The position numbers and the translations under genes are program-made. The notes under the pieces were generated by a model. That model was not told where the DNA came from, searched no databases, and worked only from the letters and a program-made list of their open reading frames with translations. Positions 21,131-32,320 of a stretch of 64,000 bases of DNA are shown here, piece after piece. Every line of letters begins with the position of its first letter. The stretch's first letter is position 1. The stretch comes from Telmatactis stephensoni (Eukaryota > Cnidaria > Anthozoa > Actiniaria > Isophelliidae): assembly GCA_029948255.1 (NCBI GenBank), contig JALIZF010001765.1, positions 558,001 to 622,000 of the forward strand, read 5' to 3'.

Positions 21131-22062
21131 TTATATTCCTTAAATATAGCCATCCCAGAAACTAGAGAGGTTATAAGCATTGAAGATGAGGACGAAGACG
21201 AGTTTACACTGATGCGAGTTTCTAATTTTCAGTCGGTTATAACTCGTCCGTAGGATAGAAAGCGATTTATAACTCGACTTTTCATAAAAAATGTCGCATG
21301 GCCCTTTAAGGGCTTCGTAGTTTTCTCGTCGGAAAGTTCACGCTACCGTTGAAAGTTTTCAAAGGATATGGTTTGCAAAGAGGCTTAAAGAAAGCGTATT
21401 ATTAATGAACAGCTGATAGCCCGAAAACACACGAATAGACGATAGACGACGTATTTGGTTCGCAATGTGTTATCTCTTCTGGGGATATTAATAATTTTGC
21501 GATTCAACCAAAGTAAAGGGTACGACTAAAATCCGGAACGGAACTGGAATCCGGAACCGGAAATGTATACACGGAATACTAAAATCCGGAATGACCAAAA
21601 AAGTTGAATACGATCGAGATTTTTCTATAAAAAATAAACAAACAAATAAATATATCAAACGGCTTTGAAGGAAGTACTGAAAGATTATAAGCATTAACGC
21701 ATTAACCTACGATTCTCTGTCTTGGCGCCAAAATCTTTGCCTCGACTTCATGTGACCCTCAACTTTGTGAGACAACAGTACAGATTCGCATGTATGTGCA
21801 CGTGTACTCTCTGCATTGCAAGATACGACGAGAAAGAAGAAAAGCGATTCGAAACGGTATGAAATTTAAAGAACACAACTTTCATGCACTAAGCACTTAT
21901 TCAGACTTATTAGAAACGAAAACAATTTCTTATAAAATGTACTGTATTTCATTGCGTTGTTTACAGCTACTCATTTAGGAAGTTAAAACAGTGTCGGCTT
22001 GACTGGTCAGTTATATTAAGCCTAATAAGACTTATTGACGTTTTATTAAGTTTGTTGGATCT

Positions 22063-22143
22063 CAACCTCGTTCCCAGGCTCTCCCTTCTCGCTTTTTTTT
22101 CAAAATGGCGGGCGCGAGAAGGGAGAGCCTGGGAACGAGGTTG
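22063..22143. mobile_element. 81-bp palindromic MITE with 9-bp target duplication
   Basis: The left arm CAACCTCGTTCCCAGGCTCT CCCTTCTCGC is perfectly inverse to the right arm. Perfect GTTGGATCT duplications flank it at 22054-22062 and 22144-22152. The small palindrome with an 8-9 bp duplication suggests a hAT-derived element. Confidence 0.85.
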
Positions 22144-23027
22144 GTTGGATCTTTTGTAGTTATTATTTCTGACAACCCTACCATCAGCCCTATAAACAAA
22201 AAAGGAGTAAAAACCAAATGGTAATTTTAAGAAAGTTACTTAGATCGCTTGCTCACGATGTATTTTTGGTCATTCCGGGTTTTAGTATTCCGTGTACAGC
22301 TATTTCAAAAAACGTTGAATACTGAATACTGCATTCTGCACACTGAAGAGTGCATTGAAAGACCAAAATACCTTGTAGTTGAGTATGTTTGGAGATGGCA
22401 TAGTGAAAATCCTCTATAACAGTTATAACTAAGGCAAATAAGTGGCAAAACGACAATGGAAACGATCAACAATGCAATTTGTAAGTCTTGGACTAATACA
22501 CTATTCAGTATGCAGAATACAGAATTCAATTATAATATTCAACGTTTTTTGAAATAGCTGTATACATTTCCGGTTCCGGATTCCAGTTCCGTTCCGGATT
22601 CCAAATCCGGGACTTAGTAGTACCCGGAAAACATTGAGGCAATCGAAGCTCTATTGCTTAAATAATCATACAAACTTTTCCATGATTTTTCGACTTGAAA
22701 GAACTTGATTTACAGCTGTTTTATTGGTTTGTTATAAAAATACAGTTCTAAACATTCCTCTGATATAGTATTTTCAGCAATTCTCTAGATATAAACTAAA
22801 CGACCGAATCAAGCCGGAAAAGTTTGTACATTTGTACAACAATTTGTTTTAGCTGGCGTACGTAGCGGCTCTCTGTAAGTTATCTTACAACCGTTATCGT
22901 TGAAGTGCGACCTGTATAAAAGTTCAAAGTCTCTTTTGAAAACAAGCATTGAGACTGCATTGAGACGGACGTCAATCAAATTACGCCAGAGAGACAATTG
23001 ACAATTTTACTCTCAAATAAGAAAAAA

Positions 23028-24815
23028 ACTGACTCGTATTTATTGAAAAAGCTTTACTTTCATTTAGAAAGCTTACTACCGTTATCGTTGAAGTGCAACC
23101 CGTGAAGTTCAAAGTCTGGGCTAGTTTGGAAAATCATTCAATCAAAACAAACAGCGATTTTGGGGTATTCGTAAAAGGAGAGAACGGTGGAATCCGGAAC
23201 GCCGGAACAGCCGGAACTGCCGGAACCTCCGGAACCACATCAAATATACTTAATAAGCAATTAACAAAGTAGAGAAATAAAACATAGACCAAATTAAAAG
23301 CGATTTTTATCATTATTCATTTTAAAATACATTTTTTCCCTCATATAAAATACGTTTTTGGAAATGTTGTTGAAGGTTGGGCTTCCTGTGTGAAATTTGT
23401 TTTTAATTTTGGGCTTCCTGTGATTATCCCACGTTTTTGCCGCGTAAAGATCCAAGATCGATGGTGGAATGGAGAGCGTTGATAAATGCTAACACTTGTT
23501 TTCCTTGCTTTTTTGAATGTGTGTAGTTTTGCTGTAGCTTTCGAATCTTTTTTTTCTGTGTAGTGAGAAGAAAAATAAAGAAAAAGAAGCAAGGTTTGTA
23601 AATTCCCATGTGAATTGAATCTGACATTTCAATGGATGACGAAATAGCCTCCACACTATAAACATTGATATTTGAATTATCGCGTTGTTGAACTATATTG
23701 AAAATATTAAAACGAAAGATGATGCCATGTGGTTTATGCCCTATAAAGCTTTAGATACATTTTAACAATTCTTTATTCGATGCTTAAGATATTGCACGAT
23801 ACTTTGCATTGATGAACAACTGAACTTTTAAGCTCATAGAATTAAGAGCAATGATTTCTAAAATGTCAGTTATTTTCAATTCACATGGTAATTTACAAAC
23901 CTTGCTTCTGTTTCTTTCTTTTTCTTCTCACTACACAGGAAAAAAAAGATTTGAAAGCTACGGCAAGACTACACACATTCAAAAAAGCAAGAGAAACACA
24001 GTGGTGTTTCCAAGTGGGTGGCATGGGTGGCGTACGCTGTTAACGCGTCGTCTTCACCACTGTGGTCTAGCGGGTCTAAGGTTCGCTGGTTCGAGCCCCG
24101 CTGTGACCAGATGTGAATTGAGTTTGTTTGATGTGTTGTTCTCTCCCTTGCCGCGAGGGTTTTTCTCCGGGTTCTCCGGTTTTCCTCCCTCCATAAAAAT
24201 CAACATGTGAGTTGAGTGTTGTGTGCTAAATATAGAAATGTAGTGGTAGTGAGTGTGAGGGGGCAGCAGGTCCACATCAGCGAAAGCTGCCAGAAATCCA
24301 ACCTGCTTAAACAACTAAAAGATTTGATTTGATTTGAAGTGCTAGCATTTATCAACGCTCTCCATTCCGCCATCTTGGATCTTTACGCGGCAAAAACGTG
24401 GGATAGTGCAGATTTCGTATGAGTGTGAAAAGGACCGCGCCGTGCCGTGACCGTGTCAGTGCCGTGTTTCCTATCAAAACATTCGAAAAACAAATTTCAC
24501 ACAGGAAGCCCAACCAACAACATTTCCAAAAACGTATTTTATATGAGGGGGAAAATGTATTTTAAAATGAATAATGATAAAAATCGCTTTTAATTTTGTC
24601 TATGTTTTATTTCTCTACTTTGTTAATTGCTTATTAAGTATATTTGATGTGGTTCCGGCAGTTCCGGCTGTTCCGGCGTTCCGGATTCCGCCGTTCCGTG
24701 TTTTACTAACACCCGCGATTTTGACAATAAAATCAAGAAAATATCTTGTACTTACGAAGGAAAATACAAAATTTAAGCATTCTAAATGAAAGTAAAGCTT
24801 TTTCAATAAATACGA
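23028..24815. mobile_element. Large foldback structure with interrupted right arm
   Basis: The left arm (about 23028-23645) starts CGTATTTATTGAAAAAGCTT and includes CCGGAACGCCGGAACAGCC and TATAAAATACGTTTTTGGAA. All three recur inverted in the right arm (about 23870-24815). The right arm also carries a SINE (24012-24335) and an AGAGTAG-family fragment (about 24404-24495), so it is longer. The unpaired centre is about 23646-23870. Confidence 0.75.
24012..24335 (+). mobile_element. tRNA-derived SINE, best copy in the window
   Basis: The head has CTGTGGTCTAGCGGGTCTAA and a B box GGTTCGAGCCCC. The body has GTTCTCTCCCTTGCCGCGAG GGTTTTTCTCCGGG, and the tail is GATTT-repeat (ATTTGATTTGATTTGA). It sits within the right arm of the large foldback and is absent from the left arm, so it inserted after that structure formed. 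Confidence 0.75.
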
Positions 24816-24924
24816 CAATCGAAAAGTGCAGCACACCGACCCCAGTCACTAACTACAGCACTTTTACTAGATGTTAAATACCTCAAAATGTACTCTTTTA
24901 TCAAGAGACTCGATAACAAATACA

Positions 24925-25048
24925 GACCTTTCCTTCTCCTTCGCAGCCGTTTTTACGCAGAACTCAAAATCGGAGCTCAAAATCAGTGTGAATGGGCATT
25001 GCGTCGTATTAAACGATATAAAAACAGCCGCGAAAGAGACTAGACTAA
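24925..25048. repeat. Decayed CTCCTTCGCAGCC-type palindrome
   Basis: TTCTCCTTCGCAGCCGTTTT at the left and AAAACAGCCGCGAAAGAGAC at the right are related to the termini of the elements at 32185-32269 and 44788-44870. It is longer and more diverged. Confidence 0.45.
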
Positions 25049-25415
25049 AGTAGAGCTTTTTGGATCAGAGCCGAACTAAACATAAAACAGCTAAAATTTG
25101 AACATTTTCGTGTGAAAAATCCACTCAAGCAACGCACATATGCAAAATAAACAAAATATATGAAATACCTTAAAGTTCCAACTCGATGAATTGCAGTTCA
25201 AGATGACTCTTAATGAAAAGACTTGCTGGAATCGATTGCCGAGTATTTCTTTCAGCCGAGTGTCCAGCCGTGAGACCATAATACCATGGTGGGGGGAGGG
25301 GGAGGGGACCAAAAAGAAAAATTATGCAATGGAGAAAGAGAGAAAAAATTCGTGCAAAGAAGAAAGCAAAGAAATAAATTCATGCAGAGAAGTCCTAGCC
25401 CAGTATTAAAGGCAC

Positions 25416-25548
25416 TCTTGGGAGAGAAGAAGGGGAGGACGGGACAGGGGAGGAGGGAACAGGGAAAGATCTTGGAAAGATCAGAATCATCTCCCTTTAC
25501 CACCCTCCCCAGTCCTATCCCTCTCCTCCCCTCTCCCAAGAGGGCCGG
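25416..25548. repeat. Purine/pyrimidine-rich inverted repeat
   Basis: CTCTTGGGAGAGAAGAAGGG GAGGAC at the left is inverse to CTCCTCCCCTCTCCCAAGAG at the right. A similar G-rich foldback lies at about 46740-46880. Confidence 0.55.
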
Positions 25549-26290
25549 ATGGCTCAGGTTAGAAAAGTCCTTCTGCAGTCCAGGTCATTCTTTGATTTTG
25601 AAAATTGGTCAGTGTCTATTATATAAACAGCCCTCTTTGCAATTCAAAACTTCAATATATTTAACAATTATTCTCTGAACTTCAGGTGCCAATAGCGGTA
25701 GAACATTTACTTGAACTTTACTTTACTTTATTTGAAGAGAATGATTGTTTTAGTATATACCAACTCCACAACCCAACGCTTAGGATTCATAAAACTACAT
25801 TATTTTTACAAATGTCAACTTATTTTTGAAATAATAACAAAGCGTGACAAAGCGCGCGAAAGTTTACAAGCCTCGTTTGCAGACTCTTACGTTACTTTGG
25901 TTAAAATGGCCGCGATTTCAAGATTCGAGCGATTATCCGGGAGATTTGGGGCTCTATTCTTGAGACCGGGAGATACGGTCCAAAATATGGAGACCCCGGA
26001 TTATCCGGGAGAGTTGACAGCCCTGTATATGTACAACATATATTCTTAATCAATGAACGAAGAAATTATGGGATGACCTTCAAAACATTTTCATGATTCT
26101 CTGGCATCAAGTGCTTTACCGTTAATATATATATATATATTTTTTTCTTTTTATGCTCCTGTTAAAATATTGAATTAAAAAAATAAAAAATAAAAAATAA
26201 AAAAATGCTTGGAACGCCATCCCATAATATTATCAATAGTTATTATATATGTTGTATATATATTACAGTTGCAGAGTTTTTCTTGGTTAG

Positions 26291-26555
26291 GTGTATACGC
26301 CTATTTCAGGAAAGGTTGTCAGAGCTAAAGGCGATAGGAGATAGGTCACTCCACTATTCACGGTTGGGTCTTCTATTTGTTTTTATTAAGAAAATCAACA
26401 ATCAGACATTCATATCCAATGTTCGCAGCAAAACGAACGGAATAACGAAGTTATTTTTAAAACTTCTTGATTACTTTAGAATTTGAATTACCTATCTCCT
26501 ATCGCCTATCGCCTTTAGCTCTGACAACCTTTTTTGAAATAGGTGTATATATCAT
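26291..26555. repeat. Inverted-repeat MITE, about 265 bp
   Basis: TATACGCCTATTTCAGGAAA GGTTGTCAGAGCTAAAGGCG at the left pairs with the inverse CGCCTTTAGCTCTGACAACC TTTTTTGAAATAGGTGTATA at the right. Extra GATAGGAGATAGG units sit inside both ends. Confidence 0.7.
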
Positions 26556-27027
26556 ATACGGCACGGCACGGTTACGGCAGGAATTTCGAATGCTTTTACA
26601 GTCAACACATTGCCAGGCACAATATGGAAACAAACAAACACTTTCTTTTCTACACTATCTTATATCAGATATGCCTTTTCTCTTCTTTGTCTTTGCAAAA
26701 TGTGCCAAATTGTCATAAAGGCCGGCGCAAACGACTTCAACATTTGTTTCAACATCACTTCGATTTTGTTGAAAATCCATGTTGAAGTCGTTTGCCATCC
26801 CCTGAAATGTCGCAAATGCCCCTCAAAACGCCGGAAATCGCATTTCCGAGGGAATTTCAAAATTTTTCGGGGGAGCATGCCGAACCCCCCTAGTTGCCTC
26901 CGTCTTCGGCGGCCGATTGCTTCGGTGAACATTTCAGTCTGGCTACGGCCCTGAAGTATGCCATCAAGGAAGGAGAGTGTACAGTAAAAGAGACAGTATA
27001 ATAGTATATATTATCAAACATAAAGCT

Positions 27028-27156
27028 TAAGGCCCAGTTCAGACGTCGAACTTTTGTCGCGTCGAATGCATTGAAAACAATAGATAATTAGACGGCCTTC
27101 TTTGATGTTATTAGATTTGACGCGGCAAATGTTCGACTGTCTGAACTGGGCCTAAG
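27028..27156. repeat. Palindromic MITE, about 128 bp
   Basis: AAGGCCCAGTTCAGACGTCG AAC at the left and GTTCGACTGTCTGAACTGGG CCT at the right are inverse. It lies in the spacer downstream of sulfite oxidase copy 2. Confidence 0.7.
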
Positions 27157-27347
27157 ATTAAGAATTTCACCATTAAATTGACTTTCAAATTTTAAGTATA
27201 TTGTGATAAAATACAATTTTATGTGTTTTTTTACAGGATATTTTCTAAAACATTCTCAGTTCTCAAACATTGCTGTTCAAAAGTGTTTAGTGCAAAAGTA
27301 AACAATCAGGAAGTCCAAGGAGCTGTTTTGCGGAGGAGACTACAGAC

Positions 27348-29227
27348 TTAATCTTCCACTTCTACGTTTACACGACTCCACGCAGTCAACAGATATCCAA
27401 CCGGATTCCATATTGGTGGAATAGTCTCGGGTTGGACGTTGTACGAACTATCTACTGCCTTACAAACAATCTCTAGTCTGTCTACACCAACTGGTATTGA
27501 TACCTCGCACTCCCAGAATGTCCACGCCCATTGACGACCAGTAGGTTGTTCTTGTCGCTTAAGGTTGGCCGTTCTCCATGTTTTACCGCCATCTATTGAC
27601 ACATCAACTCTGATAATAGAACGCCCTCCTCCACTGCACGCGTAGCCTTTTATTGGAATGGAATCGTGGTTTTGGCGGGAAAAGGAATGGTTGTCTTTGG
27701 GACAGCAGATAACTGAGGTCACTGGGAACTCTTGGATGGGAGGTGAAAGAAAAAGATGAACATTTTGAAAGTTTGTGGCAGAGTTTGGAGGAGGAACTCT
27801 GTACTTGGTTTGCTGCCAGAGGCTGTCACTCTCCTTGTCACTAACAATAATCTTTCCTAACCATTTAACACTTCTACATGCAGCAACTCCAGGAACGAGC
27901 ACGCGGACAGGATAACCGTGGTCAGGGGGAAGGACTTCAGCATTCATTTCATAGGCTAATAAAACGTCCCCTTTTGGATCCATGGCTTTGCTGATGGGTA
28001 TTGACACACTGTATGACGTTTCTGTGACGTCATAATCTAGCCCCTCGAACTGAATGTGCTCAATACCAAGAGACTCTACCATTTCGTCGTTTAACCCCGC
28101 GTATTCGAGGATATCTTGTAGTAGCACTCCACCCCACTCGGCTGTAGAAATCATCCCTTGGCGCACATTATCTGAGCTACGTCTCTCTATTTGTTTCAAC
28201 ATATCACTGCGCCTATTTCCTGCGCACTGCAGAGTTGAAACTACAGTATGTTTTTTGAATTTTTCTTTCAAGTCCTTGAGCGAGAGATTTACATCTCTTA
28301 CTCCTTTCCCAGACAAAGTAAGTTGATAGTCCTTTTCGTTGATCGCTGGTACTAGCATATGGTTGCGTACGTAATGAAGTTCATTTGGTGTGATATAGTG
28401 ATCCATAAGAAGATCTAAATGGACTCCAGAAATAAAAGGTTTTTGCAGAAGCACTACGACTGAGGACTGTCGCTCAGGCTCATTACAATACGGGTCGTCG
28501 TATGTTTCTTCTGGTGCTGTTTGGTTATCAAGACGTCCTATGCAGTATTGTTCTAGTATATCTAGTACCGTATGATGTTTATGGACGGGGAAAAAAGTCC
28601 AGTAAGGCTCAAGGGCACCGCCTCCAGACATCAGAATCTTGTCCTGTCCACCAGGATGGCTGTTTATAAACTCAGTTATGTCGTACACTTTGCCTTTGTA
28701 GGTTACCCATACACCCTTTTCTAAACAGTCGTGTAGGCCAACCTCTTCTGAAGTAAACACTTTGGAATGTTTTTCTTCGTCTGTATTACGTTGTCGTTTC
28801 CTAAGCGCTGAGGACCTCTTCTGAGAAGACAGGGAACACTACGTGTTAGTCAAAGTCACTCTTTAACTTGCGGATTTTTACTCAGGCCACCTGTGGTAGA
28901 CCGAGTGTAGTGTGCAAAATTACCCAGATGGCATTTGCAAGCAAGCGCTGTTACTCGGGCTTCCTTGTAGCCTGAGTGAACGCTTTTCATTTTGCGTGTT
29001 GCTAAAAGTAAGTATTTCCCTCTAAAGGTTTCACTTATCAACATCATGCAGTCTATTGCGCATATTTAAGAGATGCCAACGTTTGTGAGGAAGCTATTGT
29101 TTAAACACTTATTTACCTCTTTGTTGCGAATCAGTGCTGTTCCACACAGGGTTCCCACAAGCAGCCCTACCACAGTTGGTAGAAGTTTTGTTCTTGTTGA
29201 AGTGGTGACGGTTTTCCAGATGATCAT
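27348..29227 (-). CDS. Sulfite oxidase-like, mitochondrial, copy 2
   Basis: Two exons, 29117-29227 and 27348-28820, encode 527 aa. Exon boundaries, phase and start are the same as in copy 1. Basic/hydrophobic N-terminus (LPTVVGLLVGTLCGTAL), cytochrome b5 domain with HPGG, molybdopterin domain with Mo-binding Cys in TLQCAGNRR, and C-terminal dimerisation domain ending YNVQPETIPPIW. The CAGNRR arginine pair is intact, unlike copy 1. As in copy 1, the tryptophan of the vertebrate active-site segment (human GLEWRTGAIS region) is missing; the segment reads RSSDNVRQGMIS. Most of the coding sequence is nearly identical to copy 1, with two sharply different patches. An open frame continues upstream to about 29515 but is not conserved in copy 1, so the ATG at 29227 is preferred. 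Confidence 0.9.
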
Positions 29228-29708
29228 CTTTAATTTACTTCTAGGAACACTAAAGGTTAAAGAGAAGAGAAGAAAAGTGTACAGACCTTGAAATAATCCC
29301 ATCTCCAAAATGTTCCCCGACACTGAAATGATCTCCAAATCGTCCCAGAAATGATCCCGACTCCCAAATGATCCCAATCTTGTACCTGAAAAGATCCCTA
29401 GATAATTTCTGGAACAGGCCTCAAATGGAGCACAGAATTCTTGAATAGGGAATTGAATACTGCTAAACACCCTTACACTGTTACACAATGAACAAACATC
29501 TATCTCCTGATGCAATCAGTCATGTGATTCCTGCAAATTAGTTGTTAATAACTAAGCATTTAAACAAAGTATAATGCACATAACAAACAAGTTTTGCCCA
29601 TCATGGAGTGTGACATCATTGATCATGCGATTCTGACTAGCCCCTTTAATACCACACTGCAAATAAGCCATTAATAAGAGGGTCCTGAAGGGGTAAAATG
29701 GGACTGGG

Positions 29709-29885
29709 ATAAGCCAGTTCGGAGTTTAAGAATCGTTTTCAGTGCGCATGCGATTTTATCCCGAACTTCTCACCTTCTTTGTTTAAAACTTCTTTTGTTT
29801 TTAATCAAACAAAAGAAGGTGAGAAATTCGGGATAAAATCGCATGCGCATAAGAAACGATTCTTAAACTCCGAACTGGCTTATTT
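29709..29885. repeat. Palindrome with about 80-bp arms
   Basis: AAGCCAGTTCGGAGTTTAAG AATCGTTT at the left is inverse to the right end, and CGCATGCGATTTTATCCCGA pairs similarly. The loop is about 20 bp. Confidence 0.75.
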
Positions 29886-30589
29886 ACCTGTTTTTTTGAC
29901 TGGGAAATGGGATTTGTTGTACTGGGACTGGGATTTGGGGATTTTTTCTCACTGGGAACGGGAAACAAAACATCAAATGGGAATGGGATTTGATGCTGAA
30001 AAACTGCAAAACCGTACAAATATTTAAAAGAATTTTGAAAAATTACAAGTCGATCGACGCACACAAAAACGAAAAAGAAAAAAAATCATACCCAGGACTT
30101 TTCGGTATATTATGCATCTGAGAGACTGAGACTGGTCACATGTCTATTTTTTATGACTTACTTTGTGAAAAGGGGAGTTCGAAAAGCTGCAATGGGATTT
30201 TTGAGAAATTTATGACTGGGATTAGGATTTTAATGAAAAAGTAGGCTGGGAATGGGATTTGGACCCCCCCTTCAGGACCCTCTAATAACTAAGCATTTAA
30301 ACAATGTATAATGCACATAGCAAAGAAGTCCTGCCTGTTGTGTAGGATGACATAATCCATCATGTGATTCCAACTGGCCCCTTTAATATCTCTCTTGAAA
30401 TTAAGAAAAACAGGCCAGAAAACTGGCAATTAAACAGTAGAAAAGGTATATAAATACATCACAAACACATGGAAATCTCTTATACACTTAGTTCCCACTG
30501 TACAACTACAACAAAGTGATATGCATATGCAATGATTGATGTGCATTGAGTATGAAAGTCACTTTATATTTTTCCCAAAAAGAGATGAG

Positions 30590-30893
30590 ATGAGATGACA
30601 AGAAGAGAAGAGAAGAGAAGAGAAGAGAAGAGAAGAGAAGAGAAGAGAAGAGAAGAGAAGAGAAGAGAAGAGAAGAGAAGAGAAGAGAAGAGAAGAGAAG
30701 AGAAGAGAAGAGAAGAGAAGAGAAGAGAAGAGAAGAGAAGAGAAGAGAAGAGAAGAGAAGAGAAGAGAAGAGAAGAGAAGAGAAGAGAAGAGAAGAGAAG
30801 AGAAGAGAAGAGAAGAGAAGAGAAGAGAAGAGAAGAGAAGAGGAGAGGAGAGGAGAGGAGAGAGTAAAGGAGAGAAGAGAAGAGAGGAATTTA
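30590..30893 (+). repeat. (AGAAG)n pentanucleotide array
   Basis: An almost pure AGAAG repeat of about 48 units (30601-30840) is followed by degenerate AGGAG units. The complementary strand gives artefactual long open frames of Leu/Phe/Ser. Confidence 0.95.
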
Positions 30894-32184
30894 ATATGTG
30901 CCGAGAGTAGAGTGTTTGCACTTAACCCGTGGAAAAGTTGTATGAACAAAGCTTAAAATTGCATGGGCGAGATTTATATCAAAGGGGAATTAAACTAGGG
31001 CATGCATGTTGTCTTGGTAAACTAATCAAAAATAATGTTCTTGGGTTCAGAGATCTAGCAAAAAGTTTGTAAATCAAACGATATCTACTGAAAGACCAAT
31101 TTACAAAAAAGCTAACGGTTTCAAATTGGCCCAGTGATATATATCATCCAGGCTTACCAGATCCTCAACAATGATCGATCCTCCCCTGCGAGCAAAGTCT
31201 TCTTTTACCAAGGACTCTGATCGCAGGATAGTCTTCTGAAAGAAACACAACTACGTTTCATACTCGATCCAGGCCAGTAATACATTATCCTTCTCTGCGG
31301 TCGTTTGTATTGCTTGTTTTCAATCTGGGACCAGGGACAGTTTGTACGCAAAAAAATCGGAGCAACATCGGCGTTTGTGTGAATTCTAAATCAACTGTGG
31401 AGACAACATTTTTTGGATGAGGCTATTAAACACTGAAGTAACGTTTAGCTGCGTTTGCATGAGCAAAAAAGATGAAATACCTTAAAGTTCCATCTCACTG
31501 AGGTTCATGTGAGGTTCCATGTGAATCTTCACATCATATGAAATACGTTTTAATGTTGTGACATGACCCTGCTTGTCACGCCACAGGTAGCCCAAACAAT
31601 AGTAATGGGCTCCTGTGTCACTATATGACAATCTATAGGCTTTTTCATATAAATACGAAATGAAATGATTTATTCAATCAAAAAAAAAAAAAAAAAAAAA
31701 GATAAAAAAAGATGAAATTTGGGTTAAGGCACATCAATTTGATAAACAATTATGATAAAACCAACAACAAACATTTAGAAAGTAAAGCTTTGGGAAAGTA
31801 TATTGTTCTACACATTTAGACAAGATATAGAGAGTGAGTGAGAGAGAGAAAGAAAATAAGTAGGACCCAACTGAAAAGGGGAGGGCACTGGCCCCCCCTT
31901 GGATCCGCCACTGATGACCCATTTTCCACCCCTGCTAATTTCTGACAATAGTCCCCTTCACAGTTCCCTGCACCATCTTGAAAGGTAGCTGTCCCTTTTT
32001 CACTGCCCATTTTTTCATGACCCTCCCTTGTCACAGGCTCAAAAAGTTGACCCTCCTCCATTTTCCACCCCTGCTAATTTCCGACAATTCCCTGAAGTTT
32101 TTTAAAATCAACCCTTTCTACATATCCCTTGGTTTGCAATATATTGTGTGCAGCCTGTGTTTTGTCAATGAAAATAAATACAAG

Positions 32185-32269
32185 TAGTCTCCTTCGCAGC
32201 CGTTATTAGGGTCGGGAATAGGAATGACCACAGGGAACCCGACCCTAATAACGGCTGCGAAGGAGACTA
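32185..32269. mobile_element. 85-bp palindromic MITE with 9-bp target duplication
   Basis: TAGTCTCCTTCGCAGCCGTT ATTAGGGTCGGG is perfectly inverse at the right end. AAATACAAG duplications lie at 32176-32184 and 32270-32278. It has the same terminus as the element at 44788-44870. Confidence 0.85.
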
Positions 32270-32296
32270 AAATACAAGTGCCCTTTTCTTTTTTGT

Positions 32297-32302
32297 TTTA
32301 TT
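32297..32302 (-). promoter_or_regulatory. Poly(A) signal of GTF2H2
   Basis: AATAAA on the minus strand lies about 18 nt after the GTF2H2 stop codon (32321-32323). This is very close for a poly(A) signal but possible in a compact 3' UTR. Confidence 0.5.
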
Positions 32303-32320
32303 TTTCAATATAAATAATCT

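Larger units (their letters stand above)
20063..27347. other. Gene-free, foldback-rich spacer between the sulfite oxidase copies
   Basis: No convincing coding exon was found on either strand in 7.3 kb. The region is almost entirely inverted repeats, a purine-rich tract (about 20085-20240) and a SINE; the main ones are listed separately. Additional inverted repeats lie at about 20422-20545 and at 22255-22600 (both ends carry AACGTTTTTTGAAATAGCTG or its inverse). A patch of CCGGAAC-rich sequence at 21525-21570 reappears inverted at 22560-22615. Confidence 0.65.
29228..32320. other. Gene-free region between sulfite oxidase copy 2 and GTF2H2
   Basis: No coding sequence is supported. It contains a palindrome, an AGAAG array, a poly-A run near 31680, a local duplication (ATTTTCCACCCCTGCTAATT at about 31920 and 32058) and an 85-bp MITE, each noted separately or here. 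The two flanking genes point in the same direction (-). Confidence 0.65.

Noticed and set aside
29228..29515. N-terminal extension of sulfite oxidase copy 2
   Set aside because: The open frame upstream of the ATG at 29227 has no counterpart in copy 1, where the upstream sequence is a purine-rich simple repeat on the + strand.
30506..30949. Long Leu/Phe/Ser open frames (147 and 120 codons)
   Set aside because: They are translations of the AGAAG pentanucleotide array, which is stop-free in several frames by composition.
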